From positions 1 through 64,000 of the forward strand of contig JAJFFC010000015.1 in the NCBI GenBank assembly GCA_021776795.1: a stretch of DNA of 64,000 nt. Direction: 5' to 3'. The position numbers and the translations under genes are program-made. Positions 33,123 to 41,347 of this stretch are shown piece by piece; position 1 is the stretch's first letter; every line of letters starts with the position of its first letter. The notes under the pieces were generated by a model. That model had not been told where the DNA came from and searched no databases. It was given only the letters and a program-made list of their open reading frames with translations. This DNA comes from Planctomycetota bacterium. GTDB lineage: Bacteria > Planctomycetota > UBA1135.

Positions 33123-34565
33123 GTGAAGCCTTCCTGGAATCGCGCTGGCCTCGTCGTGGCCACCCTTTTGTTCGTCTCCTGCCGCGAGCACAAGGCCACC
33201 AATGCATTCTCTCTAGAACCTGAGCCGACTGATTTCCAGGTCCACTACATCGATACCGGCACCAGCGATGTCGTGTGGATTCATACCGCCGACGATGGAA
33301 TCCCGAACAACGGCATTCGCGAGGGCTTCAACATTTTGATCGACAGTGGTGGTCTCGCCGATGCCAAGAACAAATCTGGTTATGAACTTGTCTCGGCATA
33401 TCTACATGACAGCGGGCGATTGCCCAAAGGCAGCACCGTCGACTGGCTTGTGTTAACCCACCATCATGAGGACCATGCCTCGGGAATAGAGCAAATTAGA
33501 AGGGACTATGAGGTTCGTCGTTTCTTGGAACCCGGGGGTTCATGGTTTCGATCGACATCTTCCAGAATTTTGGATTGGGGCCGCGAGTTAGAGGTAGAGA
33601 TTACTTCTGACGGCCTCGAAGAATTCATCATAGAGGACGGAGAGGAGATAGAACCAAAACAGACTGCTGCCCTCATAGTTTCTTTTTCCAAGCAACGAGA
33701 GCGGGCTTCTTTCTATTTTCACGCAAATTTGGGCCAAGATAGGGAAGAGCTCTTGCCCTTTTTTCACTCCACCCAATTTCCCGAGCGTTTCTTCACCCCA
33801 GCAGTCGTTCATGTTTGCTCACATGATTTAGAAAACGCCCTCTCCGAAGATTTTCTCAATGAAATCGTACCGCGACATGTGATTTTGCCAACCGGGAAGC
33901 ATCGAGGCACCCTACGCAATGGCTTCCTGCGAGAACTGGTGGCTCGCATCCAGTGGGCGAGCCGTAAGGAAGGAAACGAGGTTACGGTTTGGAGAGATGA
34001 GCGCCGCGGGTTTCATCAGCCGCAAAATTTGGTGGCCTGGGTTAAGGTAAAGAAGGAAAGAGCTTCCGAAAATTCCACTCAGGATAGACACGTCACGGAT
34101 CTTTACTTCTCCTCAGCAGAGGAGACCCTTCGCTCAAAGGTCGGCCCACCCACAGACCCTTGCCCGGAGCCTTGGACACCTGGCTGGATTAGCTACTTTG
34201 AAAGCGAAAAGGAGAAAGAACTCCCCAACCCTCCGGCCATTGTTCAAGAATCACGAACAGGATTTCCCGGCGTAGAACATGTCGAGGTGACCTTTCGGAA
34301 CGATGGGGATCGAACCCTGGCCTATCGCGGATACGGCGAAGGTTCCGGGCAAATGTATTTCCTTGAGCAACAAGACGACGATTGGGTGCCTGTTGATTTC
34401 TTTTGGTGCGGCACCGGGATGCGCTGGACCGAACTCTCGCCCGGTTCGGAAGTCACGATAAGCGCGGCCTTCCGTCACGCCTATCGCAAGGAGCGGCTCT
34501 ACGTTCCCTTTCGTGATTCCAAATCCGGCGAGGGCGCCATGGTCTTGATGGCCAGCGAAGAGTAA
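33123..34565 (+). CDS. Metallo-beta-lactamase-fold lipoprotein
   Basis: A 480-residue protein with a GTG start and a lipoprotein signal ending L-L-F-V-S-C. The N-terminal half is a metallo-hydrolase of the ComEC/Rec2 C-domain type: V-H-Y-I-D-T-G-T-S-D, I-L-I-D-S-G-G, and the metal motif L-V-L-T-H-H-H-E-D-H-A-S-G-I. Later histidines (F-Y-F-H-A-N-L-G, H-V-C-S-H-D) may complete the site. The last 120 residues look like a beta-sandwich. Family members hydrolyse phosphodiesters or lactams; the substrate here is unknown. Confidence 0.75.
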   Translation: MKPSWNRAGLVVATLLFVSCREHKATNAFSLEPEPTDFQVHYIDTGTSDVVWIHTADDGIPNNGIREGFNILIDSGGLADAKNKSGYELVSAYLHDSGRLPKGSTVDWLVLTHHHEDHASGIEQIRRDYEVRRFLEPGGSWFRSTSSRILDWGRELEVEITSDGLEEFIIEDGEEIEPKQTAALIVSFSKQRERASFYFHANLGQDREELLPFFHSTQFPERFFTPAVVHVCSHDLENALSEDFLNEIVPRHVILPTGKHRGTLRNGFLRELVARIQWASRKEGNEVTVWRDERRGFHQPQNLVAWVKVKKERASENSTQDRHVTDLYFSSAEETLRSKVGPPTDPCPEPWTPGWISYFESEKEKELPNPPAIVQESRTGFPGVEHVEVTFRNDGDRTLAYRGYGEGSGQMYFLEQQDDDWVPVDFFWCGTGMRWTELSPGSEVTISAAFRHAYRKERLYVPFRDSKSGEGAMVLMASEE

Positions 34566-34569
34566 TGGC

Positions 34570-35310
34570 CTAATCCCCTTTGGGGTGCCGCTCTAAAACC
34601 CGAGGCCAGCTCATGACCATCTGGTCGACCAAGGAGGCAAAGGCTTGCTCCTCGGTCCGACGACGCTCACGATCCGCAGATTCCCAGGAACCCCATGTTG
34701 TGGAGGTGGCCTCAGAGCGCTCGGTAGATTCGTATACCGAATACAGGTAGCCGGTTCGCGTATCCATCAATATGGCGGAACAGGTGGTTGCAGTCGAAAT
34801 CAGTCGCGTCGGCGCTAAACCAAGAGTGACGACCGTGAGTGGAACCGCGGAATCTGAATTGTAGAAATCGGTATCGAAGGTATAGATAAGCAGTAAATCT
34901 GCCTGAAGTCGAGAAGCCGCCACTCGTAACTCTTCATCACTTTTCAACGTTTGAGGAAGCAGCAGCCGATTCAAACTTACCGTCCCGTGAACTTGGTCTA
35001 GCTCAGCGATTTTGCCAACTTGGGTATCTTCATCGGCCTCTTTGGCGAAGATCACCGAATATCGACTACTGTCTTTCTTGGGCTGGAATCTAGGGTGGCC
35101 CTGATGCCGATAATCCGGCGCTTGAACACGCACCATGGCGATGCCTGCTGGCCATGGATTGGTTGAATGAGCCGCAAATCCAGCTTGAATATCGGAGGAC
35201 GCAAAAACCTGTAAGTCTGCCTTTTCGCCTGGCGGAACATAAGGCGACGAACATGATGTGGCGAATCCAAGAATAGCCAAAGAAAGTAAACGCAATGCGG
35301 AGGGAGCCAT
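34570..35310 (-). CDS. Lipoprotein of unknown function
   Basis: A 246-residue protein with signal MAPSALRLLSLAILGFATSC (lipobox A-T-S-C). The mature part contains L-Q-V-F-A-S-S-D-I-Q, A-D-L-L-L-I-Y-T-F-D-T-D-F and T-C-S-A-I-L-M-D-T-R-T-G-Y-L-Y-S. This resembles small envelope lipoproteins that assemble on a common alpha/beta scaffold, but I do not recognise a named family. It is convergent with the metallo-hydrolase gene, with four bases between the two stops. Confidence 0.65.
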   Translation of the reverse strand: MAPSALRLLSLAILGFATSCSSPYVPPGEKADLQVFASSDIQAGFAAHSTNPWPAGIAMVRVQAPDYRHQGHPRFQPKKDSSRYSVIFAKEADEDTQVGKIAELDQVHGTVSLNRLLLPQTLKSDEELRVAASRLQADLLLIYTFDTDFYNSDSAVPLTVVTLGLAPTRLISTATTCSAILMDTRTGYLYSVYESTERSEATSTTWGSWESADRERRRTEEQAFASLVDQMVMSWPRVLERHPKGD

Positions 35311-35368
35311 CTATCTCTCTACGGGCAGGAGCTCTCCCGTTGGCAGGTTTTCCGGGACATCTCGCCAA

Positions 35369-35539
35369 TCAATAGCGGATGACGTAGTAAATCACATACA
35401 CCCACGACAGCAAGCCGTGAAAAATGGCCCACAAAACGGAGTGGCTCAAGCTCCAGGACATGGCAATCGCCAGCGCCGAACCAAAGCTAATGCCCGTACG
35501 GACAAAGCCGGGGCCTCGGGAAGTGTTTGCTTCTGTCAT
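35369..35539 (-). CDS. Small two-helix membrane protein (56 residues)
   Basis: The start at 35539 lies eight bases past the stop of cutC. The product reads MTEANTSRGPGFVRTGISFG and then two hydrophobic stretches, A-L-A-I-A-M-S-W-S and V-L-W-A-I-F-H-G-L-L-S-W-V-Y-V-I-Y-Y-V-I. The pattern S-W-S-x-x-H-S-V-L-W-A-I-x-H-G-L-x-S-W-x-Y-V-I-Y-Y is one I associate with conserved small membrane proteins of many bacteria. The function is unknown. Confidence 0.65.
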   Translation of the reverse strand: MTEANTSRGPGFVRTGISFGSALAIAMSWSLSHSVLWAIFHGLLSWVYVIYYVIRY

Positions 35540-35547
35540 GCCGAACA

Positions 35548-36192
35548 CTACGCACGCTGCTTCAGGGCAATAGTAATTTCCGGAATGGCAGAGGCACGTG
35601 CATGGATGGCGGTTGCGCCTGTTTCGCGGACAAGTTGGGTGACGTGGTCGCCGCGGACCGATCCCGCGAGAATGATTTCGGGTTGGCCTTGCGCCATTTT
35701 GCACAAGCGGGATAAAGCCCGACGGTTCAACCATGCAGTGCCTGATTCTCCGCTCGTCAACACCGAGGCCACGCCAAGGTCTCGAAATTCCGCAAGCGAT
35801 TGCGCTTTGCTTGAAACCCCATCAAACGCACGATGAAAGGTCACTGGGCTCCCCTTCGCCGCGGCCAGGAGGTTTTCTAGGGCAAGGAAGTCCACTTCAC
35901 CAGCCGGTGTGGTCACTCCAAGAACAAAGCCATCGGCGCCATGTGCGCCAAGCTCTTGCATCTGCGCCTGCATCAACTGGATCTCTGCTTCCGTCATGCA
36001 AAAGGTGCCGGCGCGCGGGCGCACCATCACACGAATCGGAATCGGGACTTCTGCCCGGACTCGTTGCAATCGTGCCAATGATGGCGTGAGCCCATCTACC
36101 TCTAGGTGCTCGCAAAGTTCTAGCCTGTGCGCGCCCGCACGCCAAGAAGAGATGGCCTCGGCGCAAGTCGTTACGCAGGCTTCAATCAGCAT
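35548..36192 (-). CDS. cutC: CutC-family protein
   Basis: A 214-residue TIM-barrel protein of the CutC family: L-I-E-A-C-V-T-T-C-A-E-A, G-A-H-R-L-E-L-C-E-H, V-M-V-R-P-R-A-G-x-F, G-A-D-G-F-V-L-G-V and V-T-F-H-R-A-F-D. The name refers to copper homeostasis, but the copper role has been questioned and the true activity is not established. It is packed between two small genes in the run that begins with rtcR. Confidence 0.88.
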   Translation of the reverse strand: MLIEACVTTCAEAISSWRAGAHRLELCEHLEVDGLTPSLARLQRVRAEVPIPIRVMVRPRAGTFCMTEAEIQLMQAQMQELGAHGADGFVLGVTTPAGEVDFLALENLLAAAKGSPVTFHRAFDGVSSKAQSLAEFRDLGVASVLTSGESGTAWLNRRALSRLCKMAQGQPEIILAGSVRGDHVTQLVRETGATAIHARASAIPEITIALKQRA

Positions 36193-36195
36193 GGC

Positions 36196-36432
36196 TCAAC
36201 GATAATTGAATAGCGCATCAAGGCCGATACTTTGCCCACTAGCCGCCTCAAATGCGGCCTGGATTTTGTGCCGCATATTTTTGGTTAGCCATCGGCCCTT
36301 GCAGGCGCGCGCCACCATTTTGTGGGTGATTTGCTCGGTGGAACTTCTCACCAAATCTGCCGACTTCAGACCATGTTCCTGCATGAGTGCCTGCAGGGGT
36401 TGTTCACCTAAGTTCCGCTCTTCAGGAATCAT
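36196..36432 (-). CDS. Small basic protein, possible DNA/RNA-binding
   Basis: The start at 36432 overlaps the upstream membrane-protein gene by 11 bases and gives 78 residues. It is helical: L-Q-A-L-M-Q-E-H-G-L-K-S-A-D-L-V, then T-E-Q-I-T-H-K-M-V-A-R-A-C-K-G-R-W-L-T and a last helix. The layout resembles a helix-turn-helix of a small XRE-like protein, though the family is not identified. It lies directly ahead of cutC. Confidence 0.55.
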   Translation of the reverse strand: MIPEERNLGEQPLQALMQEHGLKSADLVRSSTEQITHKMVARACKGRWLTKNMRHKIQAAFEAASGQSIGLDALFNYR

Positions 36433-36664
36433 CGTTGGATTGGCGTGTCCTTCCACGGAATTCGATCGCTCCCAACAATGTGGCCGAGCCAAAGGAAAGT
36501 ACGCCGCAAGTCGCCGCCAACTTAATTAGCGAGGCAAAGGCATCATCAAGAAAGTCCCCCGACCAAATCAAAATACTTGAGGTCACCATGAGGCCAAATA
36601 CAGAAACGATGCAAATGCCATAAGTCAGTGGAAGCAGAAATTGTTCGAGCTTGGAGTATTTCAT
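36422..36664 (-). CDS. Small membrane protein (80 residues)
   Basis: Two membrane helices (about 10-33 and 42-66) are separated by a short acidic loop, with a polar C-terminal tail. It starts 16 bases after the rtcR stop and overlaps the following small gene, so it is probably on the rtcR transcript. No family is recognised. Confidence 0.55.
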   Translation of the reverse strand: MKYSKLEQFLLPLTYGICIVSVFGLMVTSSILIWSGDFLDDAFASLIKLAATCGVLSFGSATLLGAIEFRGRTRQSNDDS

Positions 36665-36680
36665 TCCTAAAGGACCTTAG

Positions 36681-38333
36681 TCACACACTGCGCCGAGGTA
36701 TCGAATCCCACTCTAACCCAAATCGAGCTAGATATTTGCGCAATCGGTCACTGTCGTTCTGAGAACGCTTGTGCTGGCGTGAAACGGCAAACAGAGCCCT
36801 TCCTGCAGCGGCCATGCTGCTCTCCTGCTGGCAAACGTAAAGGACTTCGCGAAGCTGAAATTGATCAAAACGGTCCAGCTCATCGCTCAGACGGCTCATT
36901 AGGCCTTCAAGCCCAGGGTCCAAGTGGCGAGAGGTCGCCATCTCGTGAGATTGACCCCAGCTTTGCTCCAGGCGCTGGATTTCGTCGGCGACGTGTTCTT
37001 CATGAATGCGCCCAAAGCCAGCGAGCGTAGCCAAGCGAGTAACGGCGGCGCCTAAATCACGGAAATTTGCACGCCAAAGCGCCTGCGGCGAGGTTGCAAA
37101 GTGAAGGAATTTACGTCGCGCCTCTCGCGAAAATACGACGCGGTGCCCATGCTTTTGCTCCCATCGTGCTAACTCATAATCGAGATTGGGCTCGATGTCT
37201 TCCGTGCGCTCGCACAAGGATGGAAGGCAGAAGCTCCACAAGTCAATCCGCGCGAGCAAATCTTCGCGAAAACGCCCTCGCTCTACCGCTTGGTGCAAAT
37301 TGCGATTGGTTCCTGCAATCAATTGAAAAGAGCTGCGACGGGGTCGGTCGGCGCCCACCGGGTAGAACACACCATCTTCAATGGCGCGCAACAACATCGC
37401 CTGTTCATCCAGGCCAAGCTCACCGATTTCATCTAGAAATAGCAGCCCGCCATCTGCGGCCTGGAGAATCCCTTCGCGACGAGTGACGGCTCCCGTAAAG
37501 GCGCCCTTTTCATGGCCGAATAAAGCACTCATCGCCCCGTCTCCACGCAGTGTGGCGCAATTCACTTCGAGGAAATCACCGAGGTCATGACCCCCAGCAC
37601 GAGCTTGTTGCTTGCGTTCATAGATTCTTCGCGCCAGGCGTGTTTTGCCGACACCCGTTGCACCAGTTAGGAGAATGGGAGCCTCTGATTGGGAAGCCAC
37701 CACTTCAATTTGATCCATCAAAGAGTTGTAGGTCGGAGATTTGGTCGCAATGCCATCCTTCAGAAAGGAGGTTCCCTCCTGATGCTCTTGCTGAAAACGC
37801 GCCGCCAACTCATCGTAGCGCGACAAATCTAGGTCAATGATGGTGTAAGTTCCCGACGCCACTTGCCGACGATGGCGCCGAGTGCTCGCAGCCGGTGGCG
37901 AGGTTTGGATCAATCGCCCAGGCAGGTGACGACTCTCGGTGAGCAGAAAGAGACAGATCTGGGCGACGTGCGTTCCTGTGGTGATGTGGATGAGATAGTC
38001 CTCTTCCTCTTCCTGAAAGGAATAGCTCTTGGCGAAGTCGCGCAAATGGGCATAGACCTCGGAAAAATCCCACGGGTCCTCCATCGGGATTTCGTGCAGG
38101 CGCACCTCGGTTTCTGGCGAAGCAGCCCCAATGTCTTGCACCAGGCCTTCGGCAGCGGCGCGGAACCTGGGCTGCACCAGAATCTCGAGACGATCTGGAA
38201 GGAGCTCTTCGTGCTGGCACAAACTCAGGGTCGGGCGCCATTTTGACCAACGCTTGGCAAGGGGAGTTCCGTCGCCGTCGACACTGCGGTCTAGGGTGGT
38301 ACCGTAGAAACTGAATAGAACAGTGTTCGTCAC
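36681..38333 (-). CDS. rtcR: Sigma-54-dependent activator of RNA repair
   Basis: A 550-residue activator. Residues 1-180 are the RtcR regulatory (CARF-like) domain, with W-S-K-W-R-P-T-L-S-L-C-Q and I-H-I-T-T-G-T-H-V-A-Q-I. The AAA+ domain has Walker A G224-A-T-G-V-G-K230-T, the sigma-54-contacting G-A-F-T-G-A loop (277-282) and Walker B L-L-F-L-D-E (297-302). The C-terminal helix-turn-helix follows (about 505-540). It should sense an RNA-derived ligand and open the sigma-54 promoter of rtcBA, to which it is divergent. It starts with GTG, five bases from its own likely binding site. Confidence 0.93.
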   Translation of the reverse strand: MTNTVLFSFYGTTLDRSVDGDGTPLAKRWSKWRPTLSLCQHEELLPDRLEILVQPRFRAAAEGLVQDIGAASPETEVRLHEIPMEDPWDFSEVYAHLRDFAKSYSFQEEEEDYLIHITTGTHVAQICLFLLTESRHLPGRLIQTSPPAASTRRHRRQVASGTYTIIDLDLSRYDELAARFQQEHQEGTSFLKDGIATKSPTYNSLMDQIEVVASQSEAPILLTGATGVGKTRLARRIYERKQQARAGGHDLGDFLEVNCATLRGDGAMSALFGHEKGAFTGAVTRREGILQAADGGLLFLDEIGELGLDEQAMLLRAIEDGVFYPVGADRPRRSSFQLIAGTNRNLHQAVERGRFREDLLARIDLWSFCLPSLCERTEDIEPNLDYELARWEQKHGHRVVFSREARRKFLHFATSPQALWRANFRDLGAAVTRLATLAGFGRIHEEHVADEIQRLEQSWGQSHEMATSRHLDPGLEGLMSRLSDELDRFDQFQLREVLYVCQQESSMAAAGRALFAVSRQHKRSQNDSDRLRKYLARFGLEWDSIPRRSV

Positions 38334-38337
38334 GTTT

Positions 38338-38373
38338 CTATCCTACCAGATAGCCTTCTATCTCATCAGATAT
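38338..38373 (+). promoter_or_regulatory. Tandem palindromes, likely RtcR enhancer sites
   Basis: CTATC-CTACCA-GATAG (38338-38353) and CTATC-TCATCA-GATAT (38358-38373) repeat with a 20-bp period, about two helical turns, so both lie on the same DNA face. A degenerate third half (TATC-N6-TATA) follows at 38373-38386. They lie about 115-145 bp upstream of the predicted rtcB start of transcription, the usual place for enhancers of sigma-54 activators. They also abut the rtcR start codon, so binding may repress rtcR. Confidence 0.65.
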
Positions 38374-38459
38374 ATCTTGTGGTATAGGGCCCGGGCGGAA
38401 ATACGCCTAAACTATTGCATCATAGTCCTTTAGGATTTTTTGAACTCTTCGACCCATCC

Positions 38460-38475
38460 TGGCACGGCAAATGCA
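38460..38475 (+). promoter_or_regulatory. Sigma-54 (-24/-12) promoter of rtcBA
   Basis: TGGCACGGCAAATGCA matches the consensus TGGCACG-N4-TTGCW with one mismatch and exact spacing between GG and GC. Transcription would start near 38486, one base from the rtcB ATG at 38487, so the mRNA would be leaderless or nearly so. Confidence 0.8.
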
Positions 38476-38486
38476 TTAGGGATGCC

Positions 38487-39719
38487 ATGACTCAGTACCA
38501 AAGCATCGAAAGTCCCGGCGTCCCCATCAAGGCGTGGACGCTGGGCGTCCAGTTGGAGGAGTCAGCTCTTGCCCAGCTCAAGAACACCGCAGCCAGTCCT
38601 GTGATTCATGGCCACCTTGCCGTGATGCCGGACTGCCACTGGGGAATGGGCGCCACCATCGGGAGTGTGATCCCGACCAAGAATGCCGTCATTCCCGCCG
38701 CGGTGGGCGTGGACATCGGCTGCGGCATGGCCGCGGTCAAGACCACGTTGACGGCAAACGATCTGCCCGAAAGTCTGCGCGGCATGCGCATGATGATCGA
38801 GCATGCGGTCCCCCATGGTCGCAGCGGCCATGGGGGTAGGCGGAGACGCCGGGACGTGGGCTCGTGGGCTGACGTTCCAGTCCGCGTCGGCAACATGTGG
38901 CAAGAGCACCTGCAAACTCGCTTCGAGTCTTTGTGCGTTCGCCATGGGGCATTGCGCAACACCAACAACATTGGTCATCTGGGAACGCTAGGCACGGGAA
39001 ACCATTTCATCGAGGTGTGCCTGGACGAGTCGGGGTCAGTATGGTTCATGCTGCACTCCGGCTCGCGCGGGGTGGGAAACCGTATCGCCACAGTCTTCAT
39101 TGAGAAGGCAAAGCAAGATATGGAAGCGCACCAAGTGCAGTTGCCAGATCAGGACTTGGCCTACCTGGCCGAGGGGTCGACAAACTACGATGACTACATC
39201 GAAGCCGTGGAATGGGCGCAAGATTTTGCCAGCCTGAACCGACGCTTGATGATGGAAGCCGTGATTTCAGCCGTGCAAAAGGTTCGCGGACTGCCCGAGT
39301 TCCAGGCTGATTTAATGGCAGTGAACTGTCACCATAACTACGTTAGTCAGGAGCAACATTTTGGTGAAGAACTTCTCATTACTCGCAAGGGTGCGGTCAG
39401 CGCGCAACGCGGGCAAATGGGAATCATTCCTGGGTCGATGGGTGCTAAGAGCTTCATCGTCCGCGGGTTAGGAAACCAGGAAAGTTACTGCAGCTGCAGT
39501 CACGGCGCAGGCCGCGTGATGTCACGCACACGTGCCAAGAAAGACTTTACTGTAGAAGATCAGATTCGCGCCACCGAGGGTGTCGAATGTCGTAAAGACG
39601 CTCACGTGATTGATGAAATCCCGATGGCGTACAAGGACATCGAAGCCGTCATGGAAGCGCAGTCCGATTTGGTAGAAATCGTGCATACTCTAAAGCAAGT
39701 GGTATGCGTCAAGGGATGA
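38487..39719 (+). CDS. rtcB: RNA-splicing ligase (3'-phosphate/5'-OH ligase)
   Basis: A 410-residue RtcB that joins RNA 2',3'-cyclic phosphate or 3'-phosphate ends to 5'-OH ends with GTP and Mn2+. Motifs are: metal site G-V-D-I-G-C79-G-M, L-G-T-G-N-H-F-I-E-V, H-S-G-S-R-G-V-G, N-C-H-H-N-Y and the guanylylated His in C-S-H-G-A-G-R. The ATG at 38487 is chosen because upstream codons lie in the sigma-54 promoter. Length equals E. coli RtcB. Its stop overlaps rtcA (ATGA). Confidence 0.96.
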   Translation: MTQYQSIESPGVPIKAWTLGVQLEESALAQLKNTAASPVIHGHLAVMPDCHWGMGATIGSVIPTKNAVIPAAVGVDIGCGMAAVKTTLTANDLPESLRGMRMMIEHAVPHGRSGHGGRRRRRDVGSWADVPVRVGNMWQEHLQTRFESLCVRHGALRNTNNIGHLGTLGTGNHFIEVCLDESGSVWFMLHSGSRGVGNRIATVFIEKAKQDMEAHQVQLPDQDLAYLAEGSTNYDDYIEAVEWAQDFASLNRRLMMEAVISAVQKVRGLPEFQADLMAVNCHHNYVSQEQHFGEELLITRKGAVSAQRGQMGIIPGSMGAKSFIVRGLGNQESYCSCSHGAGRVMSRTRAKKDFTVEDQIRATEGVECRKDAHVIDEIPMAYKDIEAVMEAQSDLVEIVHTLKQVVCVKG

Positions 39720-40774
39720 CCATGGAACACAGCACAGATTCACGCGGGGCGGTCGTCTTGGACGGCCGCCAGGGAGAGGGTGGCGGACAAATTTTCCGCA
39801 GCGCCCTCACCCTTAGTTTGTGCACAGGAAAGCCTGTGCGCATTGACCACATTCGTGCCAATCGTCGCAAGCCTGGTTTGATGCGCCAGCACCTTGCCTG
39901 TGCGCGTGCCGCCGCGGGCATTTCCCAAGGCACCTTGCGTGGCGATGAGCTCGGGAGCACAACGCTAGAGTTCACTCCAGGGCCAATTGTTGGTGGCGAG
40001 TTTTCCTTCTCCGTTGGCTCGGCAGGGAGCTCTGGCTTGGTGCTGCAAACGGTTTACCTGCCGCTGCTGTTTGCCGACCGGCCTAGCAAGTTGCGGATCG
40101 AAGGAGGAACGCACAACGCCTGGGCTCCCTCGGCAGATTTTCTACTCCACTCTTTTCTCCCACAGCTGGAACTCATGGGAGCAGAGGTTTCTTTGCGCAT
40201 GGATCGCGCAGGATTCTTCCCAGGCGGTGGAGGCCAAATCTCGGTAGAGATTCAGCCACTCAGTAGCGAGTCTTCACCCTATGAAATGCTGTCCTGCGGA
40301 GAACGCAAAGAGGTTCGTGCATGGACACGCAGCGCCTATTTGGACCAGCACATCCCTGCTCGTGAAATTGCGGCCATCCGGCGCAAATTTGCCCCGAGAG
40401 ACATTCCTTATGAGGAGTTTTGGCATGAGGAAAGTTCTGGACCAGGAAACACGGTGCAGGTTGCTGTCGTGCATGACCGGGTCACGCAAGTGTTCACCGG
40501 CTTTGCTTCGCGTGGGGTTCCCGCCAAAAAGGTCGCTCACGATGTCGCCGTAGAGGCAAAACGCTTCTTGGCTGCAGAGGTGCCCATTGGTGAGTATCTG
40601 GCTGACCAACTCCTGCTGCCCTTAGCCTTGCTGGCCGGTGGACGATTCCGAACCAGCAAACTGAGCAAGCATGCGCTCACCAACATCGATGTGCTGCACC
40701 GCTTCTTCCCTGGCATCGTTCGGGTGCAGGAAGAGAGCGAGGCCGTCGACCTGGTGGAAGTTCGCTTGGCCTAG
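39716..40774 (+). CDS. rtcA: RNA 3'-terminal phosphate cyclase
   Basis: It converts RNA 3'-phosphate to 2',3'-cyclic phosphate through an adenylylated His. The start at 39716 forms ATGA with the rtcB stop; an earlier in-frame ATG at 39704 lies inside rtcB. Family motifs are: G-R-Q-G-E-G-G-G-Q-I-F-R-S-A-L, H-I-R-A-N-R-R-K-P-G-L, G-G-G-T-H-N/E-G-G-T-H-N-A-W-A-P, R-A-G-F-F-P-G-G-G-G, and the active-site His in K-H-A-L-T-N-I-D-V. At 352 residues the length is normal. It is followed by a strong terminator. Confidence 0.95.
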   Translation: MTMEHSTDSRGAVVLDGRQGEGGGQIFRSALTLSLCTGKPVRIDHIRANRRKPGLMRQHLACARAAAGISQGTLRGDELGSTTLEFTPGPIVGGEFSFSVGSAGSSGLVLQTVYLPLLFADRPSKLRIEGGTHNAWAPSADFLLHSFLPQLELMGAEVSLRMDRAGFFPGGGGQISVEIQPLSSESSPYEMLSCGERKEVRAWTRSAYLDQHIPAREIAAIRRKFAPRDIPYEEFWHEESSGPGNTVQVAVVHDRVTQVFTGFASRGVPAKKVAHDVAVEAKRFLAAEVPIGEYLADQLLLPLALLAGGRFRTSKLSKHALTNIDVLHRFFPGIVRVQEESEAVDLVEVRLA

Positions 40775-40794
40775 TTGTTTTTCTGTTTCGCTTT

Positions 40795-40832
40795 GCAGGT
40801 GATGCTCCCTCGAGGTGCCTCACCTGCTTTTC
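40795..40832 (+). terminator. Rho-independent terminator after rtcA
   Basis: A perfect 8-bp stem (GCAGGTGA at 40795-40802, TCACCTGC at 40820-40827) is followed by TTTTC. It lies 20 bases past the rtcA stop and closes the rtcBA operon. Confidence 0.8.
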
Positions 40833-40867
40833 TTCACTGCGGTAAATGCGTTAGGCTGGAGAACGCT

Positions 40868-41347
40868 ATGGGGCCCACGCTCCGCTTCCTTCCCTTTCGG
40901 CCTGAACTGGCGCCTCACTTCCGCGAGATTACCGCGCAATGGGTTACGGCCATGTTCCAGCTCGAGGAAAGCGACCGCAGGATGATCGACTCTCCCCAAG
41001 AAGAGATCGTGGCGCGCGGCGGCAAGATTTGGTTTGTGGAGCACCCTGACCTCGGCATCATCGGAACTTGTGCTCTTCTTCCGCACGAAGATGGAGTCTA
41101 CGAGCTCACCAAAATGGGCGTTCTAGAAAGCGCTCGTGGCAGCGGCGCTGGTGAACAACTTTTACTTTATGTGCTTGAGCAAGCGCGCGCCATGAACATA
41201 GACACTCTGTTCTTGCTCACCAACGCGACTTGTGAATCGGCGATTCACCTATACCTGAAGCATGGTTTTGCCCACGATCAGGACATCGCCAATCGCTATG
41301 CCGCTTGCTATGAACGCTGCGATGTCGCCATGCGCTGGCACCCTTAG
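40868..41347 (+). CDS. GNAT acetyltransferase
   Basis: The start at 40868 gives 159 residues. The earlier frame start at 40775 would run through the rtcA terminator. The fold shows W-F-V-E-H-P-D-L-G-I-I-G-T-C-A-L, Y-E-L-T-K-M-G-V-L-E-S-A-R-G-S-G-A-G-E-Q-L-L (acetyl-CoA loop) and S-A-I-H-L-Y-L-K-H-G-F. The substrate is unknown. Its stop overlaps the convergent peptidase gene. Confidence 0.85.
   Translation: MGPTLRFLPFRPELAPHFREITAQWVTAMFQLEESDRRMIDSPQEEIVARGGKIWFVEHPDLGIIGTCALLPHEDGVYELTKMGVLESARGSGAGEQLLLYVLEQARAMNIDTLFLLTNATCESAIHLYLKHGFAHDQDIANRYAACYERCDVAMRWHP

Noticed and set aside
38818-38850. Gly/Arg-rich insertion (H-G-G-R-R-R-R) after M-I-E-H-A-V-P-H-G in RtcB, considered as a frameshift or insertion
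   Set aside because: The frame stays open and all RtcB motifs follow in order. The region corresponds to a loop that varies in the family, so it is normal variation.
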